A DNA stretch of 21,959 nt from a virus, in the IMG/VR virus record IMGVR_UViG_3300025086_000291, positions 1 through 21,959 of that record; one strand, given 5' to 3'. This document shows, piece after piece, positions 17,101 to 21,959 of the stretch (position 1 is the stretch's first letter; every line of letters starts with the position of its first letter). Both the position numbers and the translations under genes were made by a program. A model generated the notes under the pieces. The model saw nothing but the letters and a program-made list of their open reading frames with translations. It ran no database searches and was not told the origin of the DNA.

Positions 17101-17564
17101 CATCAGAAGCAGCATCAGGATCTTTTGGAGACTTTAATAATTTTGCAAATGGAACATTTAAAGGTAGAAGGTTTAAGTTTAAATTAATTTTAGAAACTAC
17201 TAATGTTGCACAAAATATGAACGTACAACAGGCAGGGTTTTTAGCTGAATTTGAATCAAGAACTGAGCAAAGTTATCAAACAGGTGGTAGTACTTCTACA
17301 GCACCTCAATCTTCTGGAACATCATCCTCTGGCAAAAACATTGTTTTTGGAAAGCCGTTTTTTGTAGGGACTTCTTCTACTCAAGGAGGAGCTAATGCGT
17401 TTCTACCTTCTGTTGGAATCACTATCCAAGATGCTCAAGCTGGTGATTTCTTTACGATTACTAACGTTTCTGGAACACAATTTACATTAACTATTAAAAA
17501 TGGTTCAAGTTTTGTTGATAGAACTTTCACATTTTCTGCGGTAGGATATGGTAAAGGTGGCTAA
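14196..17564 (+). CDS. Tail tip/host specificity protein, gpJ-like
   Basis: A 1122-residue central tip protein. The start (PYRAPDTLNSRQFATIQDLISEGEIEGF) and residues ~60-650 match the gpJ/Phage-tail_3 core, including FLNETPI, FRIRGVKVRIPG, MILLDLLTTERYGFG, AFDLIKDLATVMRCIAIWSAGSI, SEGFNYTGSSLKQRHSVVSVSYF and RLGKAILFSEQQESE. Two fibronectin III-like modules follow (~658-750 and ~754-852). Residues ~855-1025 form a separate beta-rich region (DNNFDGAAADEANTQIQVATSE ... GTFKGRRFKFKLILE), then a Ser/Thr/Gly linker (1027-1046) and a small terminal domain (~1047-1122). In lambda the C-terminus binds the receptor, so the unlike C-terminal third is the likely host-range part (inference). It overlaps gpI by ATGA. 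Confidence 0.94.
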   Translation: MIKKIIKGSGGAPPSPPTPYRAPDTLNSRQFATIQDLISEGEIEGFASASKEGLTKGTTAYNNAALKDVFLNETPILKSTANSASPADADFNFQNVGFTPRFGTSNQTAISGIVSSESTTGVGVTVSASSAVTRQITNTSVDAIKVTITFPQLQKAEDNGDLVGSSVSLKIQVQYNSGGYSDVISDTITGRTADAYQKEYRVNVTGAFPVDIRVVRVTADSTSSNLIDAFTWTSFGEIVDNASTYPNSAYTNLRLDSEQFSSIPKRAFRIRGVKVRIPGVGASGSGTPSIDNATGRIVYPSNYIFNGTMGAAVWCSCPSMILLDLLTTERYGFGTHIVDANLDLFSFVAASKYANELVSDGSGGQEARFSCNVNIQSSKEAFDLIKDLATVMRCIAIWSAGSITISQDKPTDPSYLFSLANVTSEGFNYTGSSLKQRHSVVSVSYFNMDSREVDFEIVEDSTAQSKIGTVIKQVKAFACTSRGQAQRLGKAILFSEQQESEVISFSTSMDAGAIVRPGSVITVNDPVRGGDRRSGRVAAATTTQITVDDDQGLDTFGGSNQKISVIMPDGKVETKTVTGISGLVVTLSSALSTTPNVNTIWLLESDTLVGQTFRVITVEEQDGINYSITALTYVAGKYANIESGISLPARNISLLNQPKNPPSNLSASERVVVVNALALTKLILTWVGVTGVSQYLVQYRFNNTNWVNQIVFRTDIELLNTEAGVYEFKVFSYNAALKLSSTSSDLTFNAQGKTTPPSNVVNLTMEPVTNKLVRLRWNRSTDADVIHGGRVYVRHSNITDGSGTFQNAVDLITALAGNTTDAVVPALEGEYILKFQDDGGRFSEGETSIIMDLPDLIDAQTVLTQREDLLGTPFSGTKSNTTFSSSTSALQLTNPASNSTGTYEFASVVDLGAVFSLNLKRTLRSVGFNIGSDIETLIPSGSFWDNYAVDNNFDGAAADEANTQIQVATSEAASGSFGDFNNFANGTFKGRRFKFKLILETTNVAQNMNVQQAGFLAEFESRTEQSYQTGGSTSTAPQSSGTSSSGKNIVFGKPFFVGTSSTQGGANAFLPSVGITIQDAQAGDFFTITNVSGTQFTLTIKNGSSFVDRTFTFSAVGYGKGG

Positions 17565-17583
17565 CATGGAGAAAACTTTTTAA

Positions 17584-18690
17584 ATGAGCCAAGTTGCAGA
17601 CTACAATATAGCCAATGCCTCTGGAGCTTCTGTAAGAAGTGACATGAACGCTGTTTTTGATGCAATAAAGACTCTTAATAGTGGTGGTTCTGATCCAACA
17701 AATCCAGAAGCATTTATGCCATATGTTGATACTGGTGATAGTAATAATTTTAAGATTAGAAATGCAGCTAATAATGGTTTTACAACTGTAGGTTCTGTTG
17801 ACTCGCCTAACTTAGGTTTGTTACCTGTAGCTGGTGGAACGATGACAGGTCAGCTTTTGGCTGATGATGCTTCTGGAGCAAGCAGTCCGGCCTTAAGTTT
17901 TGACGGAGATACCGATACAGGAATTTATAGATCAGCAGCCAATACTATGGGTTTTTCTACTGCTGGTACGCAAAGAGTTGAGATAAGTAATGCTGGCTTA
18001 GATATGTTAAACGCATTGCCAATCAGGTTTCAAGATTCTAGTGGTTCTCCTTTTGTATCTCTTCAATCACCATCTTCTTTATCTGGAAACGTAGCATTAA
18101 CACTTCCATCTTCTATAACAAATGGTGGATTTTTACAGACTGATGCATCAGGTAATTTAAGTTTTCAAATTGTAGCTGGAGTCCCAACCAGTTCTGTATT
18201 CTGCATAGCAGTAGCAACTATACCAACAGGATATTTAGAATGTGATGGTTCTGCTGTTAGTAGATCAACATACTCTGCTTTATTTGCAATCATTGGAACA
18301 AACTACGGTACTGGAGATGGCAGTAGTACATTTAACATTCCTGATCTCAGGGGCGAATTTGTTAGGGGTGCTGATAGAGGTAGAGGTATTGATAGTGGAA
18401 GAAACGTGGCAAGTTCTCAAGGTAGTGCAAACTTAAGTCACGGTCACTCTGTTGGTGCGTCTGTAAATGATTCGGGTCACGTTCACGCAACTACTTTTGA
18501 CAATAAAAAGTATTTTCCGGGTGGTGGATCAACTTCAGTTAGTTATGGTGGTGCTGGTGGATACCCTGCTGATACATTTTCAATGAGTTCAGCTAATACA
18601 GGAATAAGTGTAAGTATTTCTCAAAATAATGCTGGTGGTGGTGAAGCTAGACCTCGTAACATAGCGATGGTGTACATTATTAAAATTTAA
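17584..18690 (+). CDS. Tail fibre protein with tail-collar domain
   Basis: A 368-residue fibre. The start VADYNIANASGASVRSDMNAV is a module seen in many marine phage fibres, followed by FKIRNAANNGFTTVG and a Ser/Gly-rich shaft (LPVAGGTMTGQL, DTDTGIYRSAANTMGF). Residues ~205-270 are a phage tail-collar domain (PTGYLECDGSAVSRSTYSALF, TFNIPDLRGEFVRG). The C-terminal part has two His-x-His pairs (SHGH 286/288, HVH 299/301) like those that bind metal in T4-type fibre tips, and ends ARPRNIAMVYIIKI. It lies 19 bases after gpJ. A role in host surface contact is inferred. Confidence 0.88.
   Translation: MSQVADYNIANASGASVRSDMNAVFDAIKTLNSGGSDPTNPEAFMPYVDTGDSNNFKIRNAANNGFTTVGSVDSPNLGLLPVAGGTMTGQLLADDASGASSPALSFDGDTDTGIYRSAANTMGFSTAGTQRVEISNAGLDMLNALPIRFQDSSGSPFVSLQSPSSLSGNVALTLPSSITNGGFLQTDASGNLSFQIVAGVPTSSVFCIAVATIPTGYLECDGSAVSRSTYSALFAIIGTNYGTGDGSSTFNIPDLRGEFVRGADRGRGIDSGRNVASSQGSANLSHGHSVGASVNDSGHVHATTFDNKKYFPGGGSTSVSYGGAGGYPADTFSMSSANTGISVSISQNNAGGGEARPRNIAMVYIIKI
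17761..17778 (+). repeat. 18-bp exact repeat, copy 1
   Basis: AATGCAGCTAATAATGGT, coding the NAANNG motif of the first fibre gene. An identical copy lies at 20780-20797 in the last fibre gene, in the same reading phase. Confidence 0.85.
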
Positions 18691-18692
18691 TT

Positions 18693-19037
18693 ATGGCAAT
18701 ACTTCCGGGTACTTATAACATAACAATGCAAAGAAGAGCAGATTTTTCTTTGCAACTTGTTTTTAAAGATGGAGATGGTAATGCAATAAATTTAACTGGA
18801 TATACTGTTTATGCTCAATGTTGGGATAGCGGTAGAAATATAAAATATGGTGACTTTGCAATTACTTACACCAATAGAGTTACAGGTACAATTGACATTG
18901 CTTTAACTGATGTACAGACTGCAACATTTGAAACTGATACTCTTGCATATGATGTTTTGCTAGAAAACACAAGTGGACTGCGAGAGTACTACCTTGAAGG
19001 TGTTATAACTATGTCAGAGGGTTATACAACACCATGA
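18693..19037 (+). CDS. Small tail-fibre-associated protein, BppU N-terminal-like beta domain
   Basis: A 114-residue protein with one predicted beta sandwich: LPGTYNITMQRRADFSLQLVFKDGDGN, LTGYTVYAQCWDSG, ITYTNRVTGTIDIALTDVQT, AYDVLLENTSGLREYYLEGVITMSEGY. This resembles the N-terminal domain of baseplate upper proteins and stand-alone proteins common in marine phage fibre clusters. It begins 2 bp after the collar fibre and overlaps the next gene by ATGA. It may be a tip-anchoring adaptor for the fibres (inference). Confidence 0.65.
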   Translation: MAILPGTYNITMQRRADFSLQLVFKDGDGNAINLTGYTVYAQCWDSGRNIKYGDFAITYTNRVTGTIDIALTDVQTATFETDTLAYDVLLENTSGLREYYLEGVITMSEGYTTP

Positions 19038-19264
19038 CTTCCGTTAACATTACAACTACTAAAAACACAGTTACAGTTAATGAGGGAGATGCAACTGTTG
19101 TTACAATCGCAACCCAAGGGTCACAAGGCCCCGGTTTTGATCTCGCACTAGATCATACTGGAAAAGTAAATGATTCAATCATGTACTATGACGGTACTTC
19201 TGGTAAAGTGAAATTAGATTCAACTACTACCAAACTAACACTCGTTGACGGAGGAAACTTCTAG
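19034..19264 (+). CDS. Small tail-fibre cluster protein, 76 residues
   Basis: Short Thr/Val/Asp-rich protein: VNITTTKNTVTVNEGDATVVTIATQGSQGPGFDLAL, then a 'DSIMYYDGTSGKVKLDSTT' motif used in fibre subunits, ending LVDGGNF. The GSQGPG stretch is a minimal collagen-like turn. I cannot name a function. Context between a BppU-like protein and a fibre, with overlaps at both ends, suggests a small structural or adaptor part of the fibre apparatus. Confidence 0.65.
   Translation: MTSVNITTTKNTVTVNEGDATVVTIATQGSQGPGFDLALDHTGKVNDSIMYYDGTSGKVKLDSTTTKLTLVDGGNF
19250..19255 (+). promoter_or_regulatory. Shine-Dalgarno supporting the GTG start at 19264
   Basis: GGAGGA lies 8 bases before GTG 19264. It overlaps the codons of the C-terminal Asp-Gly-Gly of the preceding protein, and it favours GTG 19264 as start. 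Confidence 0.8.
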
Positions 19265-20571
19265 TGGCTAACACAGTAAGAATAAAAAGATCCACAGGAT
19301 CATCAGCACCAACAACACTAGCAAATGCTGAGTTAGCATTTAGTGAAGGTAATGAAGTTCTATATATAGGAAAAGGAACAGGAGGTTCTGGAGGTTCTGC
19401 TACAACCATCAATGCTATCGGTGGTAAGGGTAAGTTCTTTGATACAGATACAACAAGAACCACCAATCATGTTTTGGCTGGTGCTGCTTCTGGAAGTGCT
19501 GCTGCACCTACGTTCAGGGCATTAGTAAGCGATGATATACCTTCATTAGCACACACCAAGATAAGTGATTTTGATACAGGTGTAAGAGTAAATACTTTGA
19601 ATCAAATGGCTGTTCCTACAGGTTCAGTTTCATTTAATTCGCAGAATATAACAAACTTAGCTGATCCAGTTAATACACAAGATGCAGCAACAAAAGGTTT
19701 TGTTGAAGCTACATCACAAGGACTTGATGTTAAAGACTCATGCGTAGCAGCAACAACAGCCAACATAACAATATCAACTGCTCTTAATAATGGAGACACG
19801 CTAGATGGTGTCAGCCTTTCAACAAATGATCGTGTTCTTGTAAAAGATCAATCTACTGCTTCTCAAAATGGTATTTATGTAGTCGGGTCTACTCCAGCAA
19901 GGGCAGCAGATTTAGCTGCTGGGTCTAATGCTGCTGGTTTCTTTACCTTTGTAGAAAAAGGAACAGTAAACGAAGACAACGGTTTTGTTTGTACATCAGA
20001 CTCAGGTTCAGCCGTTGTAGGAACTAACAACTTAACGATTGCACAGTTCTCTGGTGCTGGTCAGATTACAGCAGCAGATGGTTTGCAGAAGTCAGGAAAT
20101 ACATTATCAGTTGATCTTAAATCTAACGGTGGACTTGTAATTGAGTCTACAGAAATAGCACTAGATCTTGGTGCTAGTTCTATTACAGGAACACTTGCAA
20201 TATCTGACGGTGGAACAGGAGCGACTTCTGCTTCTAACGCAAGAACATCTCTCGGACTTGTTATCGGTACTGATGTTGAACCTCATAGCGATAAGCTAAC
20301 AGAACTTGCAACGATGAACCAGACAACAGCTAACTCTTTAGCTGACTTGTCAGACACCGAAGTACAAATTTTAGATGGAGCAACAGTAACAACAACTGAG
20401 CTTAATATTTTAGATGGCGGTACATCAGCAACATCTACAACTCTTGCAGCAGCAGATCGTATGGTAATAAATGATGCTGGCACAATGGTTCAAGTTGCTT
20501 TATCTGATCTTGTCACATTCCTTGAGAACGGAAGTGTTTCTGGTTTTGATATAGACGGAGGAACATACTAA
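19264..20571 (+). CDS. Tail fibre protein
   Basis: A 435-residue fibre beginning with GTG: ANTVRIKRSTGSSAPTTLANAELAFSEG, a fibre N-terminal module common in marine phages. Later segments are also fibre-typical: ITNLADPVNTQDAATKGFVEA, GLDVKDSCVAATTANIT, LDGVSLSTNDRVLVKDQ and IYVVGSTPARAADL, AADGLQKSGNTLSVDLKSNGG, AISDGGTGATSASNARTSLGL and two ILDG units. It ends FDIDGGTY. No catalytic or chaperone domain is visible. The start overlaps the preceding TAG by one base. Confidence 0.88.
   Translation: MANTVRIKRSTGSSAPTTLANAELAFSEGNEVLYIGKGTGGSGGSATTINAIGGKGKFFDTDTTRTTNHVLAGAASGSAAAPTFRALVSDDIPSLAHTKISDFDTGVRVNTLNQMAVPTGSVSFNSQNITNLADPVNTQDAATKGFVEATSQGLDVKDSCVAATTANITISTALNNGDTLDGVSLSTNDRVLVKDQSTASQNGIYVVGSTPARAADLAAGSNAAGFFTFVEKGTVNEDNGFVCTSDSGSAVVGTNNLTIAQFSGAGQITAADGLQKSGNTLSVDLKSNGGLVIESTEIALDLGASSITGTLAISDGGTGATSASNARTSLGLVIGTDVEPHSDKLTELATMNQTTANSLADLSDTEVQILDGATVTTTELNILDGGTSATSTTLAAADRMVINDAGTMVQVALSDLVTFLENGSVSGFDIDGGTY
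20368..20445 (+). repeat. Two-unit 39-bp (13-residue) ILDG repeat
   Basis: ILDGATVTTTELN (20368-20406) is followed directly by ILDGGTSATSTTL (20407-20445). Each unit starts ATTTTAGATGG. Longer arrays of this unit occur in marine phage fibres and can change length by slippage or recombination. Here only two units remain. Confidence 0.6.
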
Positions 20572-20582
20572 AATTAACCATT

Positions 20583-20589
20583 AGGAGGG
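20583..20589 (+). promoter_or_regulatory. Strong Shine-Dalgarno for the last fibre gene
   Basis: AGGAGGG lies 7 bases before ATG 20597, in the 25-bp gap after the 435-residue fibre. It is one of the few starts here not served by an overlap. Confidence 0.85.
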
Positions 20590-20596
20590 TCGGTCA

Positions 20597-21959
20597 ATGG
20601 CAAATGTTGTTAAGTTAAAAAGAGGAAGTGGAAGCGACCCAAGTGCTTCCGACATGGTGGTCGGTGAACCAGTTATAAGAACCGATACGGCAGAGTTATT
20701 TTTTAAGAAAGATGATGGTTCAGTAGCAAAAGTATCAGGAGGAGGCGGTGGCCCTGATTTTAAATATTTAGAGTTACGCAATGCAGCTAATAATGGTGCA
20801 GCATCTTATCCTAATGCAGACTTTACTCTTGTTACATCAGGAACTACCAATGCAATAACACCAGCAGCAGCTAATACATTATTAGTTAGTGTTAACGGTG
20901 TAATCCAAAAACCAAATACAGGAACATCTACACCTTCTTCTGGTTTTGCATTAAGTGGATCTACTATAAAATTTGGAGGTAACATCTCTGCTGCGCCAGA
21001 TTTTATTCTTTATCAAGAATCAGGTGGTATTGGAGAACCAAGTGATGAAACTGTTAGTGAGGATAAGCTTAAGGTAAGTAATAGTCCTGTAAACGGATAT
21101 TTTCTTTCTGCACAATCTGGGAACACAGGAGGACTTACATGGGCTGCACCTGTAGCGACATCTTGTACTGGTAATTCTGCGACTGCAACAGCACTTGCAA
21201 CAGCTAGAGCTATAAATGGTGTTAACTTTGATGGTACGGCTGCGATAACTGTAACGGCTGCTGCTGGTACGCTATCTGGGAACACGCTGAATAGTTCTGT
21301 TGTAACCAGTTCTCTTACCTCTCTAGGAGACTTGGCAGGGCTTACTGTAGATGGTGATGCAACTTTAACAGGAGCAAACTATAACGTCTTATGGGATAAG
21401 TCAGATAATGCTCTTGAGTTTGCTGATAATGCCATAGCAAAATTTGGAACAGATGGTGATTTAGCTGTTTATTACAACAGTACAAGTGATAGATCAATAA
21501 TTGCTAGTAATGGTGCAAGATTAGATCTACGTTCAGATGCAGTTCACATCACATCATATGATGTTGGTGAAACAATGGCTACGTTTACCGACAACGGAGC
21601 CGTAGAGCTATATTACGACAACGCAACTAAAATAGGCACTACATCCTATGGAATTAATATTATAGGTAATGCTAGATGGGGAGATGATAGAAAAGCAACT
21701 TTTGGAAATGATGGAACTGACCTCCAAATTTACCATGATGGAACGAATAGTTATGTAAAAAACAATACAGGAGTTCTTTATTTACAAGGTGATAATATTC
21801 GTTTTTTAAATGATGCTGGTAATCAAAATATAATTAAAGCTTTTGGTGGGGGGGCAGTAGAATTAAATTACGCTGGTGTTAAAAAGCTTGAGACAGTTAC
21901 AGGTGGAGCTACGATCACAGGAGTTTGTACAGCAACTTCTTTTGCAGGGGATGGATCAA
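20597..21959 (+). CDS. Tail fibre protein (3' partial)
   Basis: Open from ATG 20597 to the right edge, 454 codons with no stop. It starts ANVVKLKRGSGSDPSASDMVVGEPVIRTD, a relative of the previous fibre's N-terminus, then KYLELRNAANNGAASYPNADFTLVTSG and LLVSVNGVIQKPNT. After a TATALATARAINGVNFDG segment come repeated beta units of the marine fibre type (FGTDGDLAVYYNSTSDRSII, FTDNGAVELYYDNATKIG, FGNDGTDLQIYHDGTNSYV, FGGGAVELNYAGVKKLET). These likely build a trimeric shaft. The distal receptor-binding end, and any terminal chaperone domain, lie outside the window. Confidence 0.87.
   Translation, partial: MANVVKLKRGSGSDPSASDMVVGEPVIRTDTAELFFKKDDGSVAKVSGGGGGPDFKYLELRNAANNGAASYPNADFTLVTSGTTNAITPAAANTLLVSVNGVIQKPNTGTSTPSSGFALSGSTIKFGGNISAAPDFILYQESGGIGEPSDETVSEDKLKVSNSPVNGYFLSAQSGNTGGLTWAAPVATSCTGNSATATALATARAINGVNFDGTAAITVTAAAGTLSGNTLNSSVVTSSLTSLGDLAGLTVDGDATLTGANYNVLWDKSDNALEFADNAIAKFGTDGDLAVYYNSTSDRSIIASNGARLDLRSDAVHITSYDVGETMATFTDNGAVELYYDNATKIGTTSYGINIIGNARWGDDRKATFGNDGTDLQIYHDGTNSYVKNNTGVLYLQGDNIRFLNDAGNQNIIKAFGGGAVELNYAGVKKLETVTGGATITGVCTATSFAGDGS
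20780..20797 (+). repeat. 18-bp exact repeat, copy 2
   Basis: Identical to 17761-17778, coding NAANNG in the last fibre gene. Confidence 0.85.

Noticed and set aside
17584-21959. Diversity-generating retroelement or phase-variable fibre
   Set aside because: No reverse transcriptase, no adenine-biased template/variable repeat pair and no invertible repeats are visible in the window.
1-21959. CRISPR array, tRNA, integrase, attachment site or defence system
   Set aside because: No regular spaced repeats, cloverleaf sequences or related protein motifs were seen; the whole window is accounted for by structural genes.

Overview
The window is a continuous stretch of the late structural region of a tailed double-stranded DNA phage (or prophage) with a lambda-type siphovirus plan. 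Every convincing gene is on the + strand. Genes are packed with 1-20 bp gaps or ATGA/TAATG-type overlaps, the DNA is AT-rich, and I see no tRNA, integrase, lysis, replication or host metabolic gene. The tail-fibre cassette at the right end uses modules familiar from marine phages (VADYNIANASG N-terminus, tail-collar domain, VRIKRSTGSSAPTTL N-terminus, ILDG repeats, DLQIYHDGTNSY motifs). An aquatic bacterial host, possibly cyanobacterial or alphaproteobacterial, is therefore plausible. The host cannot be fixed from this sequence.

Layout. (1) Packaging and head, 2-7149: large terminase (5' end outside the window), an Ig-like/gpW-like neck protein, portal, an 828-residue polyprotein, a small HeH-domain protein, and a probable head-decoration or minor structural protein behind a strong ribosome binding site. 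The polyprotein carries a WGGD-motif domain, a Tudor-like domain, an S78 prohead protease, a scaffold/delta region and an HK97-fold capsid. An intrinsic terminator (7156-7181) closes this block. (2) Connector and tail tube, 7185-8983: FII-like head-tail adaptor, tail terminator, a 50-residue overlapping ORF and the tail tube protein. (3) Tail assembly, 9031-14199: a G/GT-type chaperone pair made by a -1 frameshift at GGGAAAC, the tape measure, and gpM, gpL, gpK and gpI homologues in lambda order. (4) Receptor-binding end, 14196-21959: a gpJ-like tip protein and five tail-fibre-type genes, the last running off the window.

How it works together: terminase and portal package DNA into a shell built from the polyprotein's capsid segment after its fused protease acts. 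The FII-like adaptor and tail terminator join head to tail. G/GT chaperone the tape measure while the tube protein polymerises around it. M/L/K/I/J form the tail tip, and the fibres recognise the host.

The window is not a defence island or a new enzymatic system. The strongest unexpected signals are: (a) apparent complete absence, by eye, of CCWGG and of GGWCC in 22 kb, with synonymous codons switched wherever Pro-Gly or Gly-Pro would create the sites; (b) a fused protease-scaffold-capsid ORF with two extra N-terminal domains; (c) a gpL homologue lacking the iron-sulfur cysteines; (d) an intact JAMM protease next to a ubiquitin-like protein that carries a Gly-Gly junction.
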